From Tectiglobus diatomicola (lineage in GTDB: Bacteria > Pseudomonadota > Alphaproteobacteria > Rhizobiales > Hyphomicrobiaceae): a stretch of DNA of 64,000 nucleotides. Made by a program: the position numbers and the translations under genes. Positions within the stretch are counted from its first letter, which is position 1. Each line of letters begins with the position of its first letter. Where the stretch lies: positions 1-64,000 of the forward strand of contig JAZDSJ010000012.1 of assembly GCA_039583345.1 (NCBI GenBank), written 5' to 3'. Positions 17,469 to 26,081 of the stretch are shown here, one piece after another. Below the pieces are notes generated by a model. The model made no database searches. It had not been told where the DNA came from and worked only from the letters and a program-made list of their open reading frames with translations.

Positions 17469-18710
17469 CTAAAATTTAATACGTGAACCAAGAACAATCT
17501 GATCAGAACTACCATTATCAGCGTTACTAAGTTCTGCATCCATGTGCTTATACCAGAGGTAAAGATCCATGGCTGCTGCGTCTATTTTTTGCTCAACACC
17601 AATGCCGTATACATCAAGGGCAGAACTCTGTCCTATCTCACGATCATTAGCAGTGTACATAGCCCACACATTTGTCTTGCCTAACGGGCTAAACTTACGA
17701 TTAACACCTGCAGTGATGTGCCAGCCAGAATTTATATCACTACCAGAAACTGCCAAACCATCTTCGTTCATGCCATAAGCAGAAGCTATGTACACCCCAG
17801 ATGGCAAATGCATAAGGCTACCTGAAAGACCTAATGAACGGCAATCACGCTCTCCATCTGCATTCTTGTTTGTGCATGATGCACCAGATACCGCTGCATT
17901 TGCAGCACTACCATCAGTATCCTGGGAGTATCCAAGACCAAATGCTAGACGAATACCTTTAATTTCACGACCATAAGTAAGAGCAACATCCCAATAGTCG
18001 TCGCCACCTGTAGAAGCAGAAAATGCAAAACCGATGAACGTTGGGGATATATATCTCACCAAGTCACGACGATCTCCTTCACCGGAAAAAGCCACAGCAG
18101 CACTTCCATGCTGTGCAAAGGTTACACCGCCTCCTGCAAGAAGCCCACCCATGTCATCGCTGTAGTCAGGACCATTACCTAAGCCACAACCTAGGCAGAT
18201 TTCTGTGATACCATCGGTTGCTGCTGAAGTCCAACCTAACCATACTGTACCAAACCTCTTGGATTTAAGATATAGCGCTTCGTGACGTACATCCAATCCC
18301 TTGCTATCAACCGGCGTATCCTGGTTAACACCAGAAGAATCGTTACGACGAACGCCGAATTCCATGAGAAAACCAGCTGACCAGTCAGGTGTAATTATCG
18401 CCTCACCATCCAAGCGAAAACGTGAACGAGACGCATTATGAGTTACAAATGATGTATTTGTATCATTAAACTCACCTGCACCATCTACTTCCCAGAAGAC
18501 AATGGCTTCGTTTACGTGACCTGAGACGGTCAGGGAAACACGACGATTACCCTTCTGTGCGGATGAAGCTTCGAGTTCTGCTATACGCTCTTCTAGATCT
18601 GCACAGCAATCACCGCCTAAGTCGGCGGAGTAGCCGGCAGCTGCAAACATTGCACCTGCTGCTGTAGCAATAGCAATGCGGCTTATAGACTTTATAAGTC
18701 CCCCAGTCAT
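17469..18710 (-). CDS. Outer-membrane porin (Porin_2-like), copy 1
   Basis: This is a general-diffusion porin of the alphaproteobacterial type (413 aa). A signal peptide of about 28 residues ending AAGYSA precedes the mature start DLGGDCCADLEERIAELEAS, a short helical lead with a CC pair, then G-N-R-R-V-S-L-T-V-S-G and a beta-strand-rich barrel ending in the C-terminal Phe (G-S-R-I-K-F) used for outer-membrane insertion. I chose the ATG at 18710 because GGAG lies 6 nt upstream and porin 2 aligns from the same point. The frame stays open to a GTG at 18815, adding 35 Arg/Ala/Val-rich residues encoded by a GC-rich island. A terminator follows. The gene is paralogous to the next one upstream. Confidence 0.93.
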   Translation of the reverse strand: MTGGLIKSISRIAIATAAGAMFAAAGYSADLGGDCCADLEERIAELEASSAQKGNRRVSLTVSGHVNEAIVFWEVDGAGEFNDTNTSFVTHNASRSRFRLDGEAIITPDWSAGFLMEFGVRRNDSSGVNQDTPVDSKGLDVRHEALYLKSKRFGTVWLGWTSAATDGITEICLGCGLGNGPDYSDDMGGLLAGGGVTFAQHGSAAVAFSGEGDRRDLVRYISPTFIGFAFSASTGGDDYWDVALTYGREIKGIRLAFGLGYSQDTDGSAANAAVSGASCTNKNADGERDCRSLGLSGSLMHLPSGVYIASAYGMNEDGLAVSGSDINSGWHITAGVNRKFSPLGKTNVWAMYTANDREIGQSSALDVYGIGVEQKIDAAAMDLYLWYKHMDAELSNADNGSSDQIVLGSRIKF

Positions 18711-19462
18711 ATTATTCTCCACGTTTGTGGTTGCAGTTATTGCAGAAAGCACCACGCGCTGCCCGGCGACAACCCGTGCCCGGACAAAACGGTACGCACG
18801 CGCGTGTGCGCACACGGTTCTGACCGGACGCGATACAAACTCTCAACTGATACGAAAAACTTGTGCGGCTCCACTACTCACCAGACATGCTCTCTGCTTC
18901 GAAAACGCCAGATGCTCGGAACTTTAATATGCGTTAAATGTTGCAGACCCCTCACGGGATTTACCGCACGACTCAGTTTCACTACAATATATTTAGGCTA
19001 GTAATCCCATCAAGGCAAATATGACTTCCAGCTATCTAGTCTCAATTCGCGCAAAAGTTGTATAATTGCAACAAATTTATGCATTATTTAGCATGATTAC
19101 AACTTTTTGTATGTAGGAATGATTCTGAAGAGGTAATTTCCAGATCAGTTTACTGTGTTTTGTTGATAGAAATTTTATTTTTTGTGTATGATTTGGTTAT
19201 GCTTGATTTGATTACCAATCAAACAAGTCATGTGTGAATATCTAAATTTACTTATACAAAGAGTATTTAGAAGCACATTTGAATCATTAATATTTTTAAT
19301 TATTAGTGCAAATCTAGCTTCTTTCTTACAGTTTCTTTAGAGCCATACTAGATATTGGAGCAATACCTGGCAGCCAGGAATTTTGTGAAGTATTATGATA
19401 TGACATCCCCTCAGTCATAATTAGATCTAAAATCAAAAATTATGTCTAATATAAGAAATGGT
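18711..19462. other. Porin 1 upstream region with GC island and inverted repeats
   Basis: This spacer between the tandem porins starts with about 240 bp that are clearly GC-richer than the surroundings (18711-18950). It includes a 24-nt alternating purine/pyrimidine tract. Further left-to-right there are two AT-rich inverted repeats: AAAAGTTGTA 19053-19062 with TACAACTTTT 19098-19107, and CTTGATTTGATT 19202-19213 with AATCAAACAAG 19217-19227. No gene remnant was recognised. Confidence 0.6.
18792..18816. promoter_or_regulatory. Alternating purine/pyrimidine tract with 14-bp palindrome
   Basis: Positions 18792-18815 alternate purine and pyrimidine without exception for 24 nt, a pattern prone to the Z conformation. 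CGTGTGCGCACACG (18803-18816) within it is a perfect palindrome. It lies about 82-105 nt upstream of the porin 1 start codon, so it is either in the promoter or in the 5' leader. Confidence 0.5.
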
Positions 19463-19493
19463 AAAAGGGGTTACCTATATGAGAACCCCTTTT
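19463..19493 (-). terminator. Rho-independent terminator of porin 2
   Basis: AAAAGGGGTT (19463-19472) pairs perfectly with AACCCCTTTT (19484-19493) around an 11-nt loop. On the minus strand the stem ends in a T-run, 26 bp past the porin 2 stop codon. Confidence 0.85.
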
Positions 19494-19519
19494 ATATCTA
19501 TATTATAATGGAGAACTAA

Positions 19520-20662
19520 TTAAAACTTAATCCGGGCACCAGCTGTTATAGCATTGGTTTCATTTGTTACTGCATTGGAAGTCATAACATCAGCATTGTT
19601 ATATTGATAAATTAAATAAACATCCATGGCGGCAGAATCGATTTCTTGAGAGACACCGGCGGTAATATTTATCGGCTCAGCATTGTAATTGTCACTTTCA
19701 CTTGCCCCGTAACCGACTTCGAATGTGGTTGAACCAGCTGAAAGCCATTTACCTTTCACGCCGCCTGAAACGTAATAAGCGGTCTGTTCATCTGATGATG
19801 TATCAATAACTCCATATACCGTATTTAAAAATATACCGGTAGGAACGTGCATTACCGATGCAGAACCGGAAATGGTTTTCGTGTCAGTTCCATCGCCAGC
19901 ATTAGAGCCGTCTTCCTTGTTTTGGTAGCCGATACCAGCCGCCAGACGGATTGCACCAAATTCGCCGGCATACCGAAGAGCTGCACTGTAACCGTCATCG
20001 TTCTTAATATTTGGTGAGTCATCATGAAACCAGGATGCACTTAAAGAAAAGCCAGCGAATGTTGGCGACACGTAGTGAATACCTTGCTCACGAGACCCAT
20101 CGATGCCGAAAGTGTTACAATTCGTTATGACATCTTGTAGCTCTTCACATGAGTATTGTGCGATGGCACTCTCTAAAGCTATCTCAGCAATACCATCTGT
20201 TGCAGAACTTGTGCGACCTAATTTTATTGTACCTAAAGATTTACTTTGTAAATATACCATAGTATGACGATATTCCACCGTCTCATCATTAGCCTCATCA
20301 CTATTGTCGATGCCTATCTCCATACGGTAACCCGCTGTAAGGTCAGCATTGATATTAGCCCTACCCCTAAAACCAAACCGAGTACCTGAACGGCCATTGT
20401 TATCTCGCGATTGAAAGTGTCCGTTAGCATTATCATCATCGTGCCAAACAATTGCGCGATTTATCTGACCATATACGGTAAGCGAGATTCTACGATTACC
20501 TTTTCGAGCCGTTGTAGATTCCAGTTCTGCGACACGCTCTTCCAAATCTGCACAACAATCACCGCCTAAATCTGCGGCTTTTAAGGTGGCACTACTATAC
20601 GCAACACCAGCAGCAGCGACAAGCGCAATGCGGCTTGATTTTACAAACAGTCCCCCGATCAT
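19520..20662 (-). CDS. Outer-membrane porin (Porin_2-like), copy 2
   Basis: This second porin (380 aa) shares the architecture of copy 1: a signal peptide ending around LKAA, mature start DLGGDCCADLEERVAELEST, then G-N-R-R-I-S-L-T-V-Y-G and a barrel ending G-A-R-I-K-F. The N-terminal 60 and C-terminal 30 residues are much closer to copy 1 than the barrel interior, as expected if surface loops diverged after duplication. The start at 20662 has GGAG 8 nt upstream and matches copy 1; nine more residues are open to 20689. It has its own terminator and probably its own promoter. Confidence 0.93.
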   Translation of the reverse strand: MIGGLFVKSSRIALVAAAGVAYSSATLKAADLGGDCCADLEERVAELESTTARKGNRRISLTVYGQINRAIVWHDDDNANGHFQSRDNNGRSGTRFGFRGRANINADLTAGYRMEIGIDNSDEANDETVEYRHTMVYLQSKSLGTIKLGRTSSATDGIAEIALESAIAQYSCEELQDVITNCNTFGIDGSREQGIHYVSPTFAGFSLSASWFHDDSPNIKNDDGYSAALRYAGEFGAIRLAAGIGYQNKEDGSNAGDGTDTKTISGSASVMHVPTGIFLNTVYGVIDTSSDEQTAYYVSGGVKGKWLSAGSTTFEVGYGASESDNYNAEPINITAGVSQEIDSAAMDVYLIYQYNNADVMTSNAVTNETNAITAGARIKF

Positions 20663-21125
20663 ATCTTTTACTCCGTTGGACAACGCCACAGCCCCTTCTC
20701 AACAAATTTACAAAACAATATTACAACATGTCTTTGAAATTGAGATTGATCCTATAGTGGCTCATCATTAATTAAATTATTGTGTAATGTCTGAAAGATA
20801 CTTAGCCGAAGATAGTTACGAATCGCAACTCCAATCTATGAATTCTGGTAAACTTGCCCACAAGCGTATCGTCCTCCGACAACAAGCCCCAACGCACCGA
20901 CATTAAACCATGGAATGTGACAGACTAACGACATACGCTTAATATTCGCAAATAAACGATATAACTGACAATACACACTCTGAATTCTCTACTGAAAAGC
21001 AGCTTAAAATTTTTATTTTTAAGTTAGAGCATCTGATCTGAGACAATTCTAGTAAAAAACTGTATTAATGACATTAAAACGCAGAAAAGTGTTAAGCAGA
21101 CAGCACCTTAGAGAGCTAAAAACTT
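20663..21125. other. Divergent porin 2 / ubi-hydroxylase promoter region
   Basis: The two flanking genes point away from each other, so both promoters must lie in these 463 bp. It contains an extended inverted repeat at 20862-20940, listed separately, in a locally GC-richer segment. No gene was recognised. Confidence 0.5.
20862..20940. promoter_or_regulatory. Extended inverted repeat, possible structured RNA
   Basis: AAGCGTATCGT (20862-20872) pairs with ACGA-CA-TACGCTT (20928-20940), eleven base pairs with a 2-nt bulge, enclosing 55 nt that contain a smaller ACATT/AATGT stem. It lies about 200-280 nt upstream of porin 2 and 190 nt upstream of the hydroxylase gene. Confidence 0.35.
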
Positions 21126-22337
21126 ATGATAAATAAATCTTATGATATTGTTATCGTTGGCGCTGGACCAACTGGACTCTTAGCGGGTCTTTCATTCGCA
21201 ACAAAAGGTTTTAATGTTGCAGTATGTGGCAAGCTACCTACACTATCTAATGATTCTTTAGATACGCGCACGGCAGCACTTTTTAACGATAGCATCACAA
21301 TGCTCGACAATCTGTGCGTATGGCCTGATCTAAAACATCATTGCGCTCAGATAAAAGCTATTCGCATAGTCGATGATATGCGACACAGCCTGCGCGGACC
21401 TGAGCTGATGTTTAATGCAGACTTGCTGAATCTTCAGACTTTGGGTTGGAATGTCCCAAATGCTTCACTTGTAGAGCATCTTACACGCGCTAATGCAGGA
21501 TCAGTTCGATGTGAACTTATCCTAGGTGTGCAAGTTGCCGAAACTTATATTGAACATAAAGAAGTAATTGTAAAAATTGAGGATGGAAATACATTACGTG
21601 CCAAATTATTAATTGGTGCGGATGGACAACACTCTAACGTGCGCCAAACAGCAGGTCTAAGCATACGAAAGATTCAATACTCACAGTCTGCTCTCACAAC
21701 CACATTAAAGCATTCGAGACCACACAATGATATTTCCACTGAATTTCATCGGCCGGGTGGACCATTAACGGTTGTTCCATTGCCAGGCAATACATCTAGC
21801 TTGGTATGGGTTGATACTGTTGAGAATATTAATTACGCCATGAAACTAGATAAAAATTTATTCGAGACTACATTGGAAGAGCATTTACAAGGAGTGTTAG
21901 GTGGAATTCAAAAAAATGCAGCACGGCACCAATTTCCTCTCTCAACTTTAACTGCTAATAAGTTGGTTGCGAAAAGAACAGCTCTTATTGGAGAGGCAGG
22001 CCACGCTCTCCCTCCAATCGGAGCACAAGGGTTAAATTTATCTTTTCGTGATGTTGCTATACTAACAGATATCCTTGCTCAATCCCGAAAAAAAAACCTA
22101 GATATTGGCGCAGATTCTGCTCTGAGGCATTATCAAGCTCAACGTGCCAGTGACATACGACTAAGAGCCTGGGGCATAGATGTATTGAATCGCTCATTAA
22201 TTAGCACATGGCCGGGTTTACATTTTATAAGAGGTAGCTTTTCACACATTATCCATAGCATACCAGCAATAAAACGTGTTTTAATGCGGTCTGGACTCTC
22301 TGGGACAACTAGCCAACCGGAGTTAATGCGCCAGTAA
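21126..22337 (+). CDS. UbiH/UbiF/UbiL-family FAD monooxygenase
   Basis: This is a flavoprotein aromatic hydroxylase (403 aa) of the ubiquinone-biosynthesis family. The N-terminal dinucleotide fold is seen as IVIVGAGPTGLLAG (residues 8-21), the D-T-R-T-A-A-L motif near 46, the G-A-D-G-Q-H-S-N-V-R segment, and the ribityl-binding motif G-E-A-G-H-A-L-P-P-I-G-A-Q-G-L-N. In alphaproteobacteria such proteins hydroxylate the quinone ring at C1, C5 or C6; which position cannot be told by eye. AGAGAG precedes the ATG. It stands alone, with 680 bp to grxC. Confidence 0.88.
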   Translation: MINKSYDIVIVGAGPTGLLAGLSFATKGFNVAVCGKLPTLSNDSLDTRTAALFNDSITMLDNLCVWPDLKHHCAQIKAIRIVDDMRHSLRGPELMFNADLLNLQTLGWNVPNASLVEHLTRANAGSVRCELILGVQVAETYIEHKEVIVKIEDGNTLRAKLLIGADGQHSNVRQTAGLSIRKIQYSQSALTTTLKHSRPHNDISTEFHRPGGPLTVVPLPGNTSSLVWVDTVENINYAMKLDKNLFETTLEEHLQGVLGGIQKNAARHQFPLSTLTANKLVAKRTALIGEAGHALPPIGAQGLNLSFRDVAILTDILAQSRKKNLDIGADSALRHYQAQRASDIRLRAWGIDVLNRSLISTWPGLHFIRGSFSHIIHSIPAIKRVLMRSGLSGTTSQPELMRQ

Positions 22338-23021
22338 AATTTGGCAACACTCAAATAATTAATTTGCTCTAAACAGTTAGAAACATGAAAACAAAACTAA
22401 CACTACCGCCTCTCAGCTGCCGAAATACTTTTTTTGGTAGCCAGATCAAATTGATTTTAGACAGTAGTGATTATTGCTCGTAAAATTTATAAAAAAGACT
22501 TGCGACCAAAATTTTATGATACATGCAGATAAAAACTTTTTTTGACCTGAAATATTTAGAGCAAGAAATCAGTAACTATATGTTGATAGCGAATAACACC
22601 AATATTGATTAATATTTACGCACATTGTAATTTACCACAATAGTAGCTTGTTTGTTAAAATTGCATGTAATAATGTTAATGTCAGTACTTTCAATGCAAC
22701 GCTAATTACAGTTTTATTTTCATAGGATTGCACCTATTTAGTATTTTCACATTTAGTTTATCTTTTTTCATAAATATTATAATATTACTTACGGTCTTTT
22801 ACATAAATACAAGACTTATAAATGTGATGTAAAATCACTAATGCTTTTTGACTTCTATGATTGGTTAAGGCTATATATTGACTTTTCTAAACCGATTGCA
22901 AGTCAGCTTTAACTCACAGAATAAGACTTTAAGAAGCATCCAACGTAAAAATATTAAATCCACTTTTATGCAGGAAATCGTATTCTACATTTTTGAAATT
23001 TGACTAGGATGAATATTACTA
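22338..23021. other. Intergenic, no gene seen
   Basis: These 684 AT-rich bp lie between the hydroxylase gene and grxC. I looked for a comF remnant, which I associate with the upstream side of grxC in relatives, and did not find one. A weak GU-rich hairpin at about 22418-22441 could serve as a terminator but is not convincing. Confidence 0.35.
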
Positions 23022-23279
23022 ATGACTAAGGTTATAATTTACACAAAACTACTCTGCCCATACTGCGACAAGGCTAAAGATCTTCTACATAGCAAAGACA
23101 TCAACTTTGAAGAAATTGATATCGGCACAAACTTATCCAAACGCAAAGAAATGGAAACAAGGTCTAACGGCAATCACACAGTTCCTCAAATATTTATTGG
23201 AGACAAGCATGTCGGTGGATGCGACGATCTTTATTCATTAGACAAACAAGGAAGTCTCGACTCTTTACTTCAGGGCTAA
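23022..23279 (+). CDS. grxC: Glutaredoxin 3 (dithiol)
   Basis: This small cytosolic glutathione-dependent thiol oxidoreductase (85 aa) has the dithiol active site C12-P-Y-C15, the cis-proline segment T-V-P-Q-I-F-I and the C-terminal G-G-C-D-D glutathione-binding turn. Length and motifs match GrxC. AGGATG lies upstream of the ATG. The DUF1178 gene follows after 271 bp; in relatives a carbon-nitrogen hydrolase gene is, as I recall, usually between the two and is missing here. Confidence 0.96.
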   Translation: MTKVIIYTKLLCPYCDKAKDLLHSKDINFEEIDIGTNLSKRKEMETRSNGNHTVPQIFIGDKHVGGCDDLYSLDKQGSLDSLLQG

Positions 23280-23550
23280 TATACCTATATATTAATAACA
23301 TCAGCCGCGCACTTGTGTAGACATTTTATACATTTTCTTAGAACACCTAATTATAATGTGTATATTTCTACATGATTGCTGAGACGATTTGAAAAGCAAG
23401 CTGCTCGCGCAAACTCATATCAGTTCGAACTATTAATTAAGTTCGTATTTGTTTTAATTACATTAAGAGCTGCTCTGATACATAAACACAGCACTTTTTT
23501 CACCGGCGTGAGTTTAAATTTTGCAAACAGAACTTGGATCATAGGGCACC

Positions 23551-24048
23551 ATGATACGTTATCAGCTACAATGTGACTTTAACCACGTCTTTGAAGCCTG
23601 GTTTTCTAACAGTGAAGCGTACGAAAATCAATCAAATAATAACCTTGTCGTATGTCCGCAATGTGGTTCTAAAGTAATTTCTAAAGCAATTATGGCGCCC
23701 AATATTGGCGTTAAAGCAAACCGAAAGCATCAGGAAACCACGGGACGTCATAACAATTATCCTAAAACAGTAGCTCCCCAGTATGGATCTGAAGAAGCTA
23801 AAGTTTCACGAGAGATAGTCAATACTCGACACGACATTTTGGCTGCTAAACGAAAAATTTATGAAATAATTGAACAAAATGCGGAGTATGTTGGTTCCGA
23901 ATTTGCTGAAGAAGCTCGCAAAATACACTACGAAGAAGTAGAAGAGAGAGGTATTTATGGCGAAGCATCAGCTATAGAAGTACGGCAGCTTTTAGATGAA
24001 GGGATTGAAATTCAACCTCTTCCCACATTACCAAAGGAACATAACTGA
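23551..24048 (+). CDS. DUF1178-family protein
   Basis: The product (165 aa) matches the alphaproteobacterial/betaproteobacterial DUF1178 family: opening I-R-Y-Q-L-Q-C, a second Cys pair C35-P-Q-C38 suggestive of a zinc ribbon, K-A-I-M-A-P, then a helical C-terminal half with Y-V-G-x-x-F-A-E-E-A-R-K-I-H-Y and I-Y-G-E-A. There is no signal peptide. Its function is unknown. AGGG lies just upstream of the ATG. It follows grxC on the same strand. Confidence 0.85.
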   Translation: MIRYQLQCDFNHVFEAWFSNSEAYENQSNNNLVVCPQCGSKVISKAIMAPNIGVKANRKHQETTGRHNNYPKTVAPQYGSEEAKVSREIVNTRHDILAAKRKIYEIIEQNAEYVGSEFAEEARKIHYEEVEERGIYGEASAIEVRQLLDEGIEIQPLPTLPKEHN

Positions 24049-24822
24049 ATACGCTTCGCCAGAAGTTCCATAACAAATTTTTTAAACTAGTTAGCACTCT
24101 CTTCTGCAATAAATTATCTCTCATTTATGTAATAGATATTAAATAGTCATACCACATACATTTTGTAAGAGAAGTTGTTTTGAAAACTGCTTTATGTGTG
24201 GTATCTTCGTATTTGTTGTAATAATAATACTTCAGAGAGTATTCTCGTGTTAAGGTTTGTGTCTTTAACTTGAGAGCCAGCTGGAAATATTAAATGATAT
24301 TTATTCTGATAAAATAGAGGATCTGAATTAGACTTCCGTAGAATTACGCATTCGAACCAGCAAACAATATAACCTTGTCTATTGCAAATAGGTTGATTTA
24401 AATCTAAGTGAGATTGTTAAAAGCAATAGTTTCTTTTGTGAGTTATTCCTACATAACGGTCTGCTACAGAATTAATTTTTAAAATACTAATTTAATCTAC
24501 TAGAATTTTATGGTGTTTCTTTACATGAGTCAGTATGATTAAAGCTTAATAATTTTGTGATTTAGCAATAAAAAAGTGTGCTAAACCACTATTAAAATAG
24601 CCAAAAATTTCTGCACTTACTTTTAATATTTTAGCTGACTCGTTGTGAACAAATTTTTACAAACAAAATCTGCGAGATATGATTAATTCACTTATAATTT
24701 GATCATCAGCAACTATTCCATCCACAGTATTTTTTATCTTTTGAGTGACAACCATAGGTCTTTCCAGATTTCGATTGAACTCTGAAAGATTAATGTAATT
24801 CTGAGTTTAAAAAGCTTCTTAT
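24049..24822. other. Intergenic with a large stem-loop
   Basis: Of these 774 bp, 24149-24204 forms a stem-loop (ATACCACA 24149-24156 with TGTGGTAT 24197-24204). A weakly protein-like plus-strand stretch at about 24305-24470 (for example SEIVKSNSFF) contains two stops and is not identifiable. It is too weak to call a pseudogene. Confidence 0.35.
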
Positions 24823-25476
24823 ATGAAAACATACACTACAAAGATACGCAACCTCATTAATAAGGAATCGACAGGAATAAAAATCGGCATGCAAAATATT
24901 GTTGAACTAGTGGTCCCATATTGGCAAGAGATTATGAAAAAGGCTTCATGGTCCACGTTCTCGGTGGTTTTTTCGACTATAATTACTGTCCAAATATCTA
25001 ACACAACTGTACTTTCACGAGATAGACTGACAACTTCAGAAAAATTGCCGCAGTTTGCGAGCCTAAAATCCAATCCAACAAACCTAAGAACAGGACCTGG
25101 GCGCCAGTATTCAAAAAAATGGGTTTTTAAACGTTCGGGGCTTCCTGTAGAAATCGTTCAAACGCATGAAACATGGCGTCGCATTCGTGCTTCTGATGGA
25201 ACGAGTGGCTGGATTTCGCAAAGTTTCTTGTCTCGACGCCGTACTGCAATTGTTCTGCCTTGGGATAGCAAAAAATCTGAAAAAAAGACTGTTTATGTTA
25301 ATTTACGATCAACAAAAAAAACTAAATCAAATATAATTGCGCACTTGCAAGCTGGCTCTCTTGTAAATGTGAAACAATGCAACGGAGTTTGGTGTTTTGT
25401 TACAATCCTTAATTTTTCAGGATATATTTCTCAAAAAGCACTTTGGGGCGTGTATTTATCTGAGAAAATAAGCTAA
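24823..25476 (+). CDS. SH3-like domain protein (COG3807/DUF1058)
   Basis: This is an exported or membrane-tethered protein (217 aa) with two bacterial SH3-like repeats. The first is marked by N-L-R-T-G-P-G and a W-R-R-I-R-A-S-D-G-T-S-G-W-I segment, the second by V-N-L-R-S-T-K and W-C-F-V. Relatives are alphaproteobacterial SH3_4 proteins of unknown function near fabA. The frame opens at 24823. An ATG at 24934 would give a more typical signal peptide (MKKASWSTFSVVFSTIITVQ) and may be the real start. Neither has a strong ribosome site. Confidence 0.75.
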   Translation: MKTYTTKIRNLINKESTGIKIGMQNIVELVVPYWQEIMKKASWSTFSVVFSTIITVQISNTTVLSRDRLTTSEKLPQFASLKSNPTNLRTGPGRQYSKKWVFKRSGLPVEIVQTHETWRRIRASDGTSGWISQSFLSRRRTAIVLPWDSKKSEKKTVYVNLRSTKKTKSNIIAHLQAGSLVNVKQCNGVWCFVTILNFSGYISQKALWGVYLSEKIS

Positions 25477-26081
25477 ACTATCTAAATGTAAGGTTTAAGC
25501 TTAACAAAACTTTTAGAAAAGATCATACCATACGGCAAATCATAAGGTTTATACTATCTGGTTTGATTGCTCCGGATTCGCCATTATTATCGAGAAACAC
25601 AATTTCCTGACAAAAGAGTAAGGTGTCATGGTCTCAACTTTTCAGACTATTTCTCGTATCAAAGCTAGTAGGAGAATATATCAGCTATTACATCTTAATT
25701 TCGAACTTGATCTAAATTGCGTAGGGCGAGACGCTTCTTGTTTTTCTGTAAAAAGAGATTTCTACAAGTTAGATATAATAGTACACTAATTTAAGTTTAT
25801 GTATCAGAACATCCCTTATGGATTAGTCGGTTTATACCCATTATCACAGAAACTATACTGTTTTAAGGTTCTCTGTACACAACCCTTGCATTATAGTTAT
25901 AACTGACGTCGTAATAAAGATTTAGTGTAATTAAGGTGCTAAGTGAAATAGTCGCGTTAGACCCTTACATGCTTTAAATAGAGACTTTTGAAAACCCCAA
26001 CATTTATGCTATGTTGAGGAAGTTTTTTATCAATCAATAGCTGGCTTAATGGGTCAGTAGGGAAGCAAACTGCAAACCACT
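25477..26081. other. Intergenic upstream of fabA
   Basis: In relatives I expect an irr-type Fur regulator near this position; no convincing remnant is visible. An unassigned 53-codon frame opens at ATG 25628 after AAGG and ends at 25789, with no recognisable family. A terminator-like hairpin lies at 25995-26029. Confidence 0.4.
25995..26029 (+). terminator. Terminator or attenuator just upstream of fabA
   Basis: CCCCAACAT (25995-26003) pairs with ATGTTGAGG (26011-26019) at 8 of 9 positions (the exception can form a G-U-like or mismatched pair), followed by AAG and six T. It ends 53 nt before the fabA start. It may close the transcript from the SH3 gene or act within a fabA leader. Confidence 0.6.

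Noticed and set aside
18711..18815. 35-residue N-terminal extension of porin 1 from GTG 18815
   Set aside because: GGAG sits 6 nt before the ATG at 18710, the signal peptide starts there, and the paralogue aligns from the same point. The extension is Arg/Val-rich and would block export.
23376..23576. 66-codon frame between grxC and DUF1178 as a nitrilase remnant
   Set aside because: It contains no catalytic Glu/Lys/Cys context of the nitrilase family and overlaps the DUF1178 start.
24335..24365. tRNA T-loop-like GGTTCGAATGCG on the minus strand
   Set aside because: The flanking bases do not form a five-pair T stem, and no anticodon or acceptor arm is present.
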